Shown here: positions 45,341 through 53,680 of the stretch, in pieces | Layout of the letters: the number at the start of each line of letters is the position of its first letter | Position numbering within the stretch: position 1 is the stretch's first letter | From: Pseudomonadota bacterium | Lineage (GTDB): Bacteria; Pseudomonadota; Gammaproteobacteria; Steroidobacterales; Steroidobacteraceae | DNA: 64,000 nucleotides | NCBI GenBank assembly: GCA_023423935.1 | Contig: JAFAEQ010000052.1 | Coordinates: forward strand, 1-64,000 | Direction: 5' to 3' | Notes under the pieces: model-generated | The model's input: only the letters and a program-made list of their open reading frames with translations | Told to the model about the DNA's origin: nothing | Databases searched by the model: none | Translations under genes and position numbers: made by a program

Positions 45341-45502
45341 CCCCCCGTCACACACCTTCCCTGAGGACGCTGTGAGCGTCGCTGCGGCGCTTTGCTAAGA
45401 TCGCGCCTCGCCCGAGCGCGGACTGTCGATGATCGCGCAGTCGCGATGGCGGAATTTTTCGATCACCTCGCGTGATCGTCACCAGCAAACAGAGAATTCG
45501 TA

Positions 45503-45802
45503 ATGAAGGCAGTACGTGGCAAGTCGTTCAACGGTCAGCGTGTGGTGCTCGATGGCAAGTCGTTCGTCGAGTGTCATTTCAAGGACTCCACGCTCATCAT
45601 CGAAGGGTCTGGCGTATTCGAAATGCAGAATTGCCAGGTCGAAGAAGACTGCCGTCTGGCGGTGGAAGGTCCGGGACAGGTGTTGCTACATCAACTGAAG
45701 ATGATGTTGTACTCCGGCGGCTGGATGTCGCGCGTGGCAGACAACGTGCTGCACGCAGTGAAGCAGCCGCCGAAGCCCCGCAAGAGCGCAGGTAATCCCT
45801 GA
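45503..45802 (+). CDS. Small uncharacterised protein with beta-helix-like core
   Basis: I do not recognise this 99-residue protein. Residues about 10-70 alternate hydrophobic and polar residues in short strands (GQRVVLDGKSFVECHFKDSTLIIEGSGVFEMQNCQV and further), like a short beta-helix or pentapeptide-like solenoid; the C-terminus is basic and Pro-rich (KQPPKPRKSAG). There is no signal peptide. It stands alone between a terminator and the BON gene. The Shine-Dalgarno sequence is weak (AGAGAA), yet the reading frame has good codon bias for this genome. Confidence 0.75.
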   Translation: MKAVRGKSFNGQRVVLDGKSFVECHFKDSTLIIEGSGVFEMQNCQVEEDCRLAVEGPGQVLLHQLKMMLYSGGWMSRVADNVLHAVKQPPKPRKSAGNP

Positions 45803-46063
45803 CGCAGCAATGAACGCGCTGGCATTGAAGAGCGTGCCAGCGCGAGCCCGCTTACAGCGCCAATGCTGCATCAGGCGCATACCAAGCATGCGCTGCTCGT
45901 CCGATTTCAAGTCGGTACGTAATCGCGTAAGGCAACTCACCGCGCATACGGGTGAGGCGCTTAAAAAGTTCCTCATATCGCCGCTGCGATCTGAGCCTCA
46001 TCCTCGTTCTGGAACCTCCTTCGGGACGGCAGCATTAACACGCCGTCAACAGGAGTAACGAAG

Positions 46064-46603
46064 GTGAGTGTTATGCGCAAGATTCCCGCATTGGTTCTGA
46101 GCGTAGGGTTGCTCGCTTCCGGCGCCGCACTTGCGGACAACAACGGCAAGAGCGACGCGAGTGTGACGGCCAGCGTGAAGTCGGCTTTGATCAGCAACGA
46201 TGCCACCAAGGCGCGGCAGATCAATGTCGAAACGAAGAATGGCGTAGTTCAGCTCAGCGGTTTCGTCGACGACGCGTCTGCGAAGAGCGCCGCCGAAAGG
46301 ACAGCCAAGAATGTCGAAGGTGTGAAGCAGGTCGAGAACAAGCTGCTGGTGCGCGATAGCAATCGCTCGGCCGGCCAAGCGGTGGACGACACCGTGATCG
46401 CGGCCAAGGTGAAGGGCCAGCTCGCTGGCAAGACCGGGCTTGGCACTGCGGCCGACGTGAATGTGGAAGTGAACAGCGGTGTAGTCGAGCTGAGTGGCTT
46501 CGTCGACAGTGCGGATCAGAAGGCCAAGGCTGCCGAGCTTGCTCGCGGCATCAATGGCGTGAAGGACGTTCGCAACAACATCTCGTTGAAGCCGCAGGGC
46601 TAA
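46064..46603 (+). CDS. Periplasmic protein with two BON domains (OsmY-like)
   Basis: The 179-residue protein has a signal peptide (cleavage after ALAD, near residue 25) and two BON domains: VTASVKSALISNDATKARQINVETKNGVVQLSGFVDD (about 33-95) and VIAAKVKGQLAGKTGLGTAADVNVEVNSGVVELSGFVDS (about 110-175). BON domains bind phospholipid; OsmY-type proteins are stress-induced and periplasmic. GTG at 46064 has AGGAG eight bases upstream; ATG at 46073 is possible. It ends in a strong terminator shared with panE on the other strand. Confidence 0.9.
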   Translation: MSVMRKIPALVLSVGLLASGAALADNNGKSDASVTASVKSALISNDATKARQINVETKNGVVQLSGFVDDASAKSAAERTAKNVEGVKQVENKLLVRDSNRSAGQAVDDTVIAAKVKGQLAGKTGLGTAADVNVEVNSGVVELSGFVDSADQKAKAAELARGINGVKDVRNNISLKPQG

Positions 46604-46630
46604 ACGCGAGCGCGGGCGCGATCCCCGAAA

Positions 46631-46667
46631 AGCGGCGTGAGCGCAGGCTCACGTCGCTTTTTTCTTT
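46631..46667 (+). terminator. Intrinsic terminator after the BON gene
   Basis: AGCGGCGTGAGC pairs with GCTCACGTCGCT (one G-T pair), followed by six T residues and TCTTT. The stem overlaps the last codons of convergent panE, and AAAA on the other side gives weaker termination for the minus strand. Confidence 0.85.
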
Positions 46668-47596
46668 GAGAGCTCCCGCTTCGTATCCACGATCGTCGCG
46701 AGCTCATAGAGCGTCGCGAGAATCGGAGTGGCCACCTTCGCGTTTCTGGCCGCGCGCAGCACGTTCCCCAGAATCGCTTCGAGCTCGAGCGGCCTGCCGT
46801 GCTCGAAGTCGAGCGCCATGCTCGTCTTGTAGGCGCCCATCTGCACCGTCGTTGCGAGAAGCTTGTCGATGTGCTCGGCGGCAATCGGATGTCCGACGGC
46901 CTGCGCGACATTGCAGACTTCCGTCATGGCGCGTCGAATCAGTTCGCGACTCCCCGCCGTCTGCGTCAGGATCTGCGTGTCCAATACGCCGCCGAGAATC
47001 GAAAGCGGATTGAAGACGGCGTTCCACACGGCTTTCTGCCAGCGCGCTCCCACCACCTCGTCCGTGAGCTTGCAGCCGACACCGCTCGCCTGAAACATCT
47101 GAGCGAGGCGTTCAGCGGCCGGTGTGATGCCGCGCGGATAGCAACCCAGGACCAACATCCCGAGCGACTGATGATGGATCTCGCCGGCGCCGGTGCGCCC
47201 CACGCCGATCAACGCCACCGCGCTCAGAAGCTCGTTGTCGGGGAACGCTTCGGCGATCTCCGGTTCGATGTCGATGCCGTTCTGGATGAGAACGATCACT
47301 GTCGAAGGGCCGACCGCCGGTCGAATGAGCGCCGCGCGATCGAGATCGGCAACCACCTTGCTCGTCAGGATCAGATAGTCAGGCGGTGATACGCAGGCGG
47401 ATGCTTCGCGCAAGACCGCGTGCGGACGAAATGTGTGGTCGCCGAGCAGGTTGCTGCGGATCCGATAACCGCGCTCGCTCACGTGCGTGAAGTCCGACCG
47501 GCACACGACGGACACGGCGGCGTTCTGGCGTGCGAGGGCGGCGCCGAAAAAAGCGCCGACGGCGCCCGCACCCACGATCAGGACTGAGGAAGTCAC
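46649..47596 (-). CDS. panE: 2-dehydropantoate 2-reductase family protein
   Basis: The 315-residue protein has the KPR fold: GAGAVGAFFGAALA for NADPH at residues 8-21, LILTSKVVADL, the LIQNGID motif near 103-109 with catalytic Asn, and the C-terminal domain with KAVWNAVFNPLSIL, where the Lys is catalytic, and MALDFEHGRPLELEAILGN. Ketopantoate reductase makes pantoate for coenzyme A, but paralogues with other 2-oxo acids are common. It follows the DUF2277 gene on the same strand... in fact it lies upstream of none: DUF2277 begins 2 bases beyond its start, in the same direction, so DUF2277 is transcribed first. Confidence 0.9.
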   Translation of the reverse strand: MTSSVLIVGAGAVGAFFGAALARQNAAVSVVCRSDFTHVSERGYRIRSNLLGDHTFRPHAVLREASACVSPPDYLILTSKVVADLDRAALIRPAVGPSTVIVLIQNGIDIEPEIAEAFPDNELLSAVALIGVGRTGAGEIHHQSLGMLVLGCYPRGITPAAERLAQMFQASGVGCKLTDEVVGARWQKAVWNAVFNPLSILGGVLDTQILTQTAGSRELIRRAMTEVCNVAQAVGHPIAAEHIDKLLATTVQMGAYKTSMALDFEHGRPLELEAILGNVLRAARNAKVATPILATLYELATIVDTKRELSKKKAT

Positions 47597-47598
47597 GT

Positions 47599-47868
47599 TC
47601 AGCGTCCGAAGCGCGCAATCGATCGTGCTTTTGCACGCGCCGCTTCGACCTCTCGGTCGCGCGGCTCGGCTGAAGTCACGAGCGAGAGCAGAAGCGTGCG
47701 CGCGACCGCGGTCACGTCCTCGACCGCTTTGTCGAAAGCTTCCTGATTCGCTTGGGAGGGATGAGTGAAGCCGCTCAGCTTGCGCACGAACTGCAGCGAG
47801 GCTGCGCGAATCTCCTCATCGGTCGCTGGGGGTTCGAAGTTAAAAAGCGTCCGGATATTTCGGCACAT
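47599..47868 (-). CDS. DUF2277 domain protein
   Basis: The 89-residue protein starts at the ATG at 47868 (GGAGAA upstream); a longer open frame continues upstream but is not protein-like. It matches DUF2277 throughout: MCRNIRTLFNFEPPATDEEIRAASLQFVRKLSG, then a central ANQEAFDKAVEDV helix. The family is small, helical and of unknown function. Its stop is 2 bases before the panE start on the same strand, so the two are an operon. Confidence 0.92.
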   Translation of the reverse strand: MCRNIRTLFNFEPPATDEEIRAASLQFVRKLSGFTHPSQANQEAFDKAVEDVTAVARTLLLSLVTSAEPRDREVEAARAKARSIARFGR

Positions 47869-48066
47869 GGGTTCTCCGCCGCAATCGGGCCGGGATGATT
47901 TCGAAACGAACCGTAAGGACCGCGCCGAGTCCGCGCAAGGCCTTCTTAAATAATTGAATCCAATGGGAATGTCCCCGGGCCGCGCGCCGTTCCATTCTCC
48001 GATGGCAAGCCTGATGGCAACTCCGGATAATGCGCGCGCTTTGTCGCCGCTTCCCAAGGACTCGTC

Positions 48067-49347
48067 ATGCCGAATCTCACCGCCCTGAGCCCCGAAGATC
48101 TTCGTGCCTATCACTCGCAGATCCGTCAGCGTTACGACGCATTCGCCAAGCGCGGCGTCAAACTGAACCTCACGCGCGGCAAGCCTTCGTCGGCGCAGCT
48201 CGATCTGAGCGAGTCGCTGCTGTCCCTGCCGGGCGCCGGCGATTACATGTCCGGGTCGATCGACGCGCGCAACTATGGCGAGCTTGCCGGACTGCCCGAG
48301 CTGCGAGCCCTGCTCGCTCCCCTGTTTGGCGTCACGGGCGATCGCGTCATTCTGGGCGAGAATGCTTCGCTTTCGATCATGCACGACACGGTCGCGTTCT
48401 CATTGCTGAAGGGCAACTGCGACAGCGAGCGTCCCTGGTCGAAGGAATCGCGCATCGCGTTTCTCTGCCCCGTGCCGGGCTACGACCGTCATTTCTTCAT
48501 CTGCCAGGAATTCGGCATCGAGATGATCCCCGTGCCGCTCAACGACGACGGCCCGGACATGGACGTGGTCGAGAAGCTCGTTGCCTCCGATCCGCAGATC
48601 AAGGGCATGTGGTGCGTACCGAAGTACAGCAATCCGAGCGGCGCGGTCTATTCGAATGAAACGATCGAGCGCCTGGCGAAAATGAAGACGGCGGCTCGCG
48701 ATTTCCGCATCTTCTGGGATAACGCCTATGCGGTGCATCACCTCACTGCCGAACGCATCGAGATTGCGAACATCGACGAAGCCTGCGCGCGGCACGGCAA
48801 TCCGAATCGCACGTTCATTTTCGGCTCGACTTCCAAGGTGACGTTCGCCGGCGCGGGTGTCGGTCTGTTCGCAAGCTCGAAGGACAACGTGTCCTGGTAT
48901 CTCAAGCGCATCGAAAAGCGCACGATCGGCGGCGATAAGGTGAATCAGCTGCGCCATCTGCGGCTCTTCAAGAAGACTGAAGGCGTCGCAGCGCTCATGG
49001 ACAAGCACCGCGCCATCCTCGCGCCGAAGTTCGACAAGGTCATCGAGCTCTTCGACGAGCATCTCGGTAACACGGGCGTTGCGAGCTGGACCAAGCCGAA
49101 GGGCGGCTACTTCATTACGCTCGATGTGCTCGAGGGCTGTGCCAGGCAGGTCGTGAAGCTTGCGAAAGAAGCCGGAGTGGAGCTCACGCCCGCGGGTTCG
49201 ACGCATCCGCTGGGCAACGACCCGCAGGACCGCACGATTCGTATTGCACCGAGTTTTCCGGATCTTGCCGAAGTGGCGCAGGCAGCCGAAGGTGTGGCGC
49301 TCGCGGTACTGCTCGCTGCGACGGAAAAGCTGCTCGCGAAGAACTGA
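48067..49347 (+). CDS. PLP-dependent aminotransferase, aspartate aminotransferase type I-gamma family
   Basis: The 426-residue protein is a fold-type I aminotransferase of the subgroup with an N-terminal LTRGKPS motif (residues 35-41) in place of the usual arm. It has GELAGLPELRALLAPLFGV, CPVPGYDRHFFICQEFGIEMIPV, a WCVPKYSNPSGAVYS segment, FWDNAYAVHHL with the PLP-pyridine Asp, and STSKVTFAGAG with Schiff-base Lys257. Relatives structurally characterised from Corynebacterium and Mycobacterium act as aspartate or broad-specificity aminotransferases. It is monocistronic and convergent with the Ada-AlkA gene. Confidence 0.9.
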   Translation: MPNLTALSPEDLRAYHSQIRQRYDAFAKRGVKLNLTRGKPSSAQLDLSESLLSLPGAGDYMSGSIDARNYGELAGLPELRALLAPLFGVTGDRVILGENASLSIMHDTVAFSLLKGNCDSERPWSKESRIAFLCPVPGYDRHFFICQEFGIEMIPVPLNDDGPDMDVVEKLVASDPQIKGMWCVPKYSNPSGAVYSNETIERLAKMKTAARDFRIFWDNAYAVHHLTAERIEIANIDEACARHGNPNRTFIFGSTSKVTFAGAGVGLFASSKDNVSWYLKRIEKRTIGGDKVNQLRHLRLFKKTEGVAALMDKHRAILAPKFDKVIELFDEHLGNTGVASWTKPKGGYFITLDVLEGCARQVVKLAKEAGVELTPAGSTHPLGNDPQDRTIRIAPSFPDLAEVAQAAEGVALAVLLAATEKLLAKN

Positions 49348-49363
49348 TCAGGGCGGCGAGCGC

Positions 49364-50842
49364 TTATCGCCGGATGGATGCCTTGTGGGTCGCGGCTGCG
49401 GCCCACAAGTGCATCACCGCATAGCCTCGCCACGGTCGCCACGCCTGCGACTTCTCCTCGAGCTCACGCGGACTCAGTAGTCGTTCGGTCCCCGAAGCGA
49501 CTCGTCGCAGAACGAGATCGCCTGTGGGAAATGCATCCGGTTCGCCGAGCGCGCGCAGTGCGATGTACTGCGCGGTCCACATGCCGAAGCCAGGCAGTGC
49601 GCACAGTGATTCGATGACCTGCTCGACGCTCGCATTGAAATCGACGCGTCCGTCTGCGACTGCCTGCGCAAGCGCACGCAATGCAGTGATCCGACTGCCG
49701 GTGATTCCCAGTCCATCGAGACTCGCAACGGCGAGGTCGTGCGGCGACGGGAATAGATGAGTCAAGCCGTCGAGGGTGCTGTCGATGGGTCGTCCCACTC
49801 GGGCGACCAGCCGCGACGCGAGGGTTCGGGCTGCGGCGACGGTGACCTGCTGACCCAGCACTGCGCGGACTGCACACTCGAAGGGATCCCACGCGCCGGG
49901 AATGCGTATGCCGGGTCGCTTCCTGATTGAAGCTGCAAGCAGGGCGTCTTTGCTGAAGATGGCAGCGATGCGGGCCGGATCGGCGGAGAGATCGAACATG
50001 CGGCGCGCCGCGGAGGAAATCTGCAGGAGTGCACTCGCCGGTGCCCCGCGCACCCGCAGCTCGACCAGATGCTCGGCCTCTCTGGGCGTGATCTTCACGA
50101 ACACCGGTCCCGTCGCGCTCGCGATCGTTCGTGCATAACCCTCGGCATCCACTCGCTCGACGCCCGGGATGACGCGAGTCGCCAGAAATGCATTCACGTG
50201 GGTCCAGTCGTAAGGCGGGCGGTACGCCAGTCGCATCACCACTTCGTTCGTATCCGACGCCCGATCGGGCCGAAGTCGCGTGCGCAGCTCGCGCGGCGCA
50301 CGTTTATACGTCTTCTGAAATGCATCATTGAAACGACGCAGACTTCCGAACCCGGAAGCCAACGCGATCTGCGTAATCGGGAGAGTCGTTTCATCCAGCA
50401 GGCGTTTCGCGAAATGCATTCGGCGCGTCTGCGCGACGGCAGTCGGTGAGACGCCGACATGCTCGATGAACAGACGATGCAGATGTCGCGAGCCGATCCC
50501 GACTTTGTCGGAGAGCTCATCGACCGACATGCGATCCAGCGCGCCCTCATGAATCAGCCGAAGCGCACGACGTACGACGGCTGAAGTTCCCTGCCAGGCG
50601 GGCGTGCCGGGTGCAGCCTCCGGTCGACATCGCAGGCACGGACGAAAACCCGCTTCAGCTGCCGCGGCCGCACTCGCGAAATAGATGACGTTGACGCTCT
50701 TCGGGCTCGGCGCAGGGCACACCGGCCGGCAGTAAATACCGGTCGTCTTCACTGCGATAAAGAATTTCCCGTCGAAGCGCCGGTCGCGGCTCGTGCGCGC
50801 GCGATCCAATGCTTTGCGATCCAGTCCGAGAATCGGCTCCAT
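49364..50842 (-). CDS. Ada-AlkA fusion: Ada zinc domain, AraC HTH and DNA-3-methyladenine glycosylase II
   Basis: The ATG at 50842 gives 492 residues (another start at 50854 adds four). An Ada N-terminal zinc domain (about 1-80) has four cysteines: Cys38 and Cys42 in CRPVC, Cys69 and Cys72 in CLRC. An AraC-type HTH pair follows (about 85-185; VDELSDKVGIGSRHLHRLFIEHVG and ITQIALASGFGSLRRFNDAFQK). Then comes an AlkA glycosylase (about 195-490) with the HhH element ALPGFGMWTAQYIALRALG and catalytic Asp in PTGDLVL. The Ada O6-methylguanine transferase domain is missing. The protein should sense methyl phosphotriesters, regulate an adaptive response and excise alkylated bases. Confidence 0.92.
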   Translation of the reverse strand: MEPILGLDRKALDRARTSRDRRFDGKFFIAVKTTGIYCRPVCPAPSPKSVNVIYFASAAAAAEAGFRPCLRCRPEAAPGTPAWQGTSAVVRRALRLIHEGALDRMSVDELSDKVGIGSRHLHRLFIEHVGVSPTAVAQTRRMHFAKRLLDETTLPITQIALASGFGSLRRFNDAFQKTYKRAPRELRTRLRPDRASDTNEVVMRLAYRPPYDWTHVNAFLATRVIPGVERVDAEGYARTIASATGPVFVKITPREAEHLVELRVRGAPASALLQISSAARRMFDLSADPARIAAIFSKDALLAASIRKRPGIRIPGAWDPFECAVRAVLGQQVTVAAARTLASRLVARVGRPIDSTLDGLTHLFPSPHDLAVASLDGLGITGSRITALRALAQAVADGRVDFNASVEQVIESLCALPGFGMWTAQYIALRALGEPDAFPTGDLVLRRVASGTERLLSPRELEEKSQAWRPWRGYAVMHLWAAAATHKASIRR

Positions 50843-50906
50843 GCGCGCGACCATACGCCGCGCACCTGGCGGGGACTAGCCGTTTCCGGACGTGAACCGA
50901 AGAGCT

Positions 50907-51032
50907 GAGATCTGAGATCAGAGATCTCCACGGGGGTACACGGGGTGCGCGGGGCTCAGAATGAACAAAGGATAGGAATGATCTCGGTCTGTTCGAACCG
51001 CTTTTCTTCCCCCTGTGTTCTCCCCGTGGAGA
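50907..51032. repeat. Palindromic intergenic repeat related to the one at 42371
   Basis: TCTCCACGGGGGTACACGGGG (part from 50925) and its near complement on the right arm, CCCCCTGTGTTCTCCCCGTGG (51009-51029), form an imperfect stem of about 22 base pairs around a ~60-base loop. TGAGATCTGAGATCAGAGATCTC on the left edge is itself palindromic. The words CACGGGGTACACGGGG match the 42371 element. It fills the gap between the Ada-AlkA start and the maiA stop. Confidence 0.7.
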
Positions 51033-51045
51033 CTCTTAATCTTCT

Positions 51046-51684
51046 CTATGTGGCGTCCGGCTGAACGTCAGGACGCGCGGCGGCGAATTCCGGCAGGGTT
51101 TCGAGGTAGTTGCTGATCGCAACGAGCGTCGGAAAGGCAGTGAGATCGGTTCCGAAGCGGCGTGCGTTGAACATCTGTGGCACGAGCAGGATATCCGCCA
51201 GCGACAGGCTGTCTTCGAAACAGAAGCGCTGGCGGGTCGAAGTGGCACGCACCTGCTGTTCCAGTCCTTCGAAGCCTGCGCTCACCCAATGGCGATACCA
51301 AGTGTTCACGGCCTCATCATCCTGATGAAGCTGCTGGCGCAGGTAGTTCAGCACGCGCAGGTTGTTCAGCGGATGGATATCGCAGGCAATGGCCAGTGCC
51401 ATCGAGCGCACGCGTGCGCGATCGTGTGCCTTCGCAGGAAGGAAAGGTGGAGTTGGATACTCCTCATTGAGATACTCGATGATCGCAAGCGACTGCGACA
51501 CCAGCAGGCCGTCATCGTCCAGCGCCGGAATCAGGCCCTGCGGATTGATCTCGAGATAATCCGCGGCGCGATGCTCGTTGCGTCCAAAGTTCTTGGGAAT
51601 CGATTCGTAGTCCAGGCGTTTCAGATTCAGCGCGATGCGTACGCGATAGGCGGCTGAGCTGCGGAAATAGGTGTATAGCTTCAT
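51046..51684 (-). CDS. maiA: Maleylacetoacetate/maleylpyruvate isomerase (zeta-class GST)
   Basis: The 212-residue protein has the zeta-GST active-site motif SSAAYRVRIALNLK at residues 9-22, then INPQGLIPALDDDGLLVSQSLAIIEYLNE with the glutathione-binding QS pair. The C-terminal domain has ACDIHPLNNLRVLNYL and SLADILLVPQMFNA. It isomerises maleylacetoacetate or maleylpyruvate with glutathione. ATG at 51684 (or TTG at 51696) follows the FAH-family gene by 4 bases. The ring-cleaving dioxygenase expected for the pathway is not in the window. Confidence 0.92.
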   Translation of the reverse strand: MKLYTYFRSSAAYRVRIALNLKRLDYESIPKNFGRNEHRAADYLEINPQGLIPALDDDGLLVSQSLAIIEYLNEEYPTPPFLPAKAHDRARVRSMALAIACDIHPLNNLRVLNYLRQQLHQDDEAVNTWYRHWVSAGFEGLEQQVRATSTRQRFCFEDSLSLADILLVPQMFNARRFGTDLTAFPTLVAISNYLETLPEFAAARPDVQPDAT

Positions 51685-51688
51685 GCGG

Positions 51689-52372
51689 TCATGCAATTGA
51701 AATAACGAGTGTTTCCAGTCCGTCGATGCCGGCTTCGATGCGATCGCCGGACTTCACGGCCGCAACTCCGGAGGGTGTGCCCGTGAAAATGAGATCGCCG
51801 GGACAAAGTTCGAACAGCGCGGACAGTTCACTGATGATCTCCGGCACGCTCCAGATCAAATCTGCCACATCCGCGTCCTGGCGCAGCTGATCGTTCACGC
51901 TGAGCCAGATCCGCCCCTGGTCGATGGGTTTGGATTCGGCCGGCGTGATCGCACCGATCGGTGCCGAGCGATCGAACGCCTTGCCGGTTTCCCAGGGATG
52001 TCCCTTGCTCTTCAGATCGTTCTGAAGATCGCGGCGCGTGAGATCCAGTCCGACGGCGTATCCGTAGATATGATCGAGCGCATCGGCGGGCAGGATGTTC
52101 TTTCCGCCCTGTCCGATCGCTACGACCAATTCCACTTCGTGATGAAGATTCGAGGTCCGTGAGGGATACGCGATCGTCGAATGATTGGCGACGATCGCGT
52201 CAGCCGGTTTGCAGAAGAAAAACGGAGGCTCGCGGTCCGGGTCGCTGCCCATCTCGCGCGCATGCGCTGCGTAATTGCGGCCGACGCAATAAATGCGGCG
52301 GACCGGATAGCGATGGTCAGTGCCGACGACGTCGACGGCGGCCGGAGCGGGGGGTGGAAAGACGTATTCCAT
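51689..52372 (-). CDS. Fumarylacetoacetate hydrolase family protein (fumarylpyruvate hydrolase-like)
   Basis: The 227-residue protein is a single FAH domain: RIYCVGRNYAAHAREMG at 26-42, FFFCKPADAIV, LHHEVELVVAIG with two metal-binding Glu residues, YGYAVGLDLTRRDLQ with the metal Asp, KGHPWETGKAFDRSAPIG and DLIFTGTPSGVAAV. Its length and the GHPWETGKAFD block fit the fumarylpyruvate hydrolases of gentisate degradation better than the larger homogentisate-pathway FAH. It is the first gene of the maiA operon. Confidence 0.9.
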   Translation of the reverse strand: MEYVFPPPAPAAVDVVGTDHRYPVRRIYCVGRNYAAHAREMGSDPDREPPFFFCKPADAIVANHSTIAYPSRTSNLHHEVELVVAIGQGGKNILPADALDHIYGYAVGLDLTRRDLQNDLKSKGHPWETGKAFDRSAPIGAITPAESKPIDQGRIWLSVNDQLRQDADVADLIWSVPEIISELSALFELCPGDLIFTGTPSGVAAVKSGDRIEAGIDGLETLVISIA

Positions 52373-52402
52373 AAGTAGCTTCAGTCACAGTTCGTGGTGC
52401 GA

Positions 52403-53173
52403 TCACCGCTCGGGATCGGCTGCAGTCAGCAGCTCTTCGCCGAGCCAGGTTTTCAGCAGCGTGATTGCGCGCAGCGGTACCTCGTCTTGTTCGTGAAAAC
52501 CCGTCAGAGATTCGCAGATCTGTTCGAACGTGCCGTCGCTCCGCGCAGTACGCAGCGCCGCGAGCTCATCCTCTGGCAGCGAACGATAACGAGGCGTGAA
52601 GTCCTGGCGCCAGAGCAGCCAGCTCTGCGAGCTCTCGATGCGGAGTTCTGGTACGGAGCTTCCTTCCGTCAAGGCCTTGAACACGACAGCCGCATTACTG
52701 CGAGTCTCGAGCAGTTGCATCGAGGGATGAAACCGGAATCGCAACCCGGGCCAAGCGTCGGGAGCAATGCTCGCAAGCGTATGAGAGTCGATCGTCGCAA
52801 CATCCTGCGCATCGAACGCGGTCGCGACGGCCCATTCCCACCGGGCCAGATCGGCCAAAAGCGCTGTCCATTCTCGTGTCTGCAGGAACGAGGACAGTTG
52901 ATCGCCCAGCCATCGCACCGAAGATGTATGCGACGGATTTGCCTGCAGGTACTCGCTCGCAAGGTGCGCGAACTGTTCACCGCCCAGAAGCTCCTGAAGG
53001 CGCGGATAGTTGTGCGCCATGGCATCGATCAGGCGCAGCCGGTAGGCATCGCTGTACACCTGCAGTCGCTGCTGGACCGGGGCGCTGTTCGTACCTGCGA
53101 TGCACTGGGAGATCTCCGGATCTCCGGTCAGGACATGTCGCTGGAAGGCGCGTTGAAGAGAAGCAAGGTCCAT
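52403..53173 (-). CDS. DUF2063 putative DNA-binding domain protein (BufC/HvfC-like)
   Basis: From the ATG at 53173 the product has 256 residues and the DUF2063 N-terminal domain (LASLQRAFQRHVLTG, QQRLQVYSDAYRLRLIDAMAHNYPRLQELLGGEQF), followed by a C-terminal domain with GLRFRFHPSMQLLE and WLLWRQ. DUF2063 proteins normally accompany DUF692 (MNIO) enzymes that modify cysteine-rich bufferin peptides with copper. Here neither a DUF692 gene nor a precursor peptide is adjacent, so this copy is solitary. Alternatively it works with a DUF692 protein encoded elsewhere. Confidence 0.88.
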   Translation of the reverse strand: MDLASLQRAFQRHVLTGDPEISQCIAGTNSAPVQQRLQVYSDAYRLRLIDAMAHNYPRLQELLGGEQFAHLASEYLQANPSHTSSVRWLGDQLSSFLQTREWTALLADLARWEWAVATAFDAQDVATIDSHTLASIAPDAWPGLRFRFHPSMQLLETRSNAAVVFKALTEGSSVPELRIESSQSWLLWRQDFTPRYRSLPEDELAALRTARSDGTFEQICESLTGFHEQDEVPLRAITLLKTWLGEELLTAADPER

Positions 53174-53246
53174 GGCGGGAGCGGTCGTGAAGTGCGCGCG
53201 AGTATACGCGTCATGATCGCGGTCCCAATACCCGGCAGCGCGAGGC

Positions 53247-53280
53247 AATAAAAAGGCGGATGCATTCCTGCATCCGCCTT
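53247..53280 (-). terminator. Intrinsic terminator after the BON lipoprotein gene
   Basis: On the minus strand AGGCGGATGCA pairs perfectly with TGCATCCGCCT around a four-base loop, followed by TTTTATT. It ends transcription of the BON lipoprotein gene before DUF2063. Confidence 0.88.
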
Positions 53281-53302
53281 CGTGGCGTCGAACGATTCAG
53301 GA

Positions 53303-53644
53303 TCAGGAGCTGGCCTTGCGAATCTGCAGGGCGTCCTTCACCTGTTTCACGCCATTCACCTCGCGGGCGATCTGCAGCGCGCGGCTGCGGGCCTGCTCGG
53401 TTTCAACGAAGCCGCTCAACTGCACGGTGCCTTTGAACGTGTCCACGTTGATCTGATGGGCCTTCGTCACCGGATCCTCGATGAGTTTGGCCTTGATCCG
53501 CGCAGTCACCACGCCGTCGTCGATCGCTTCACCCGTTGATTGCTGAGAAGGGGTGGAACTGCAGCCTGCAATCAGCGACGAACCCAACATTGCTGCGATC
53601 AGCAGCGCCGGAAGGTGAGTGCGACTGGTCACGTTGCTCGACAT
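53303..53644 (-). CDS. Lipoprotein with one BON domain
   Basis: The ATG at 53644 has GAGGAG five bases upstream and gives 113 residues. A lipoprotein signal ends in LIAGC (Cys28) followed by SSTPSQ. The BON domain (about 43-110; VVTARIKAKLIEDPVTKAHQINVDTFKGTVQLSGFVETEQ) resembles the second half of the BON protein at 46064. Ser-Ser after the acylated Cys predicts the outer membrane. Stress-related envelope protein by family, not by direct evidence. Confidence 0.9.
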   Translation of the reverse strand: MSSNVTSRTHLPALLIAAMLGSSLIAGCSSTPSQQSTGEAIDDGVVTARIKAKLIEDPVTKAHQINVDTFKGTVQLSGFVETEQARSRALQIAREVNGVKQVKDALQIRKASS

Positions 53645-53680
53645 AAACACTCCTCGATCGTTGAACTCTGTTATGGCGCC

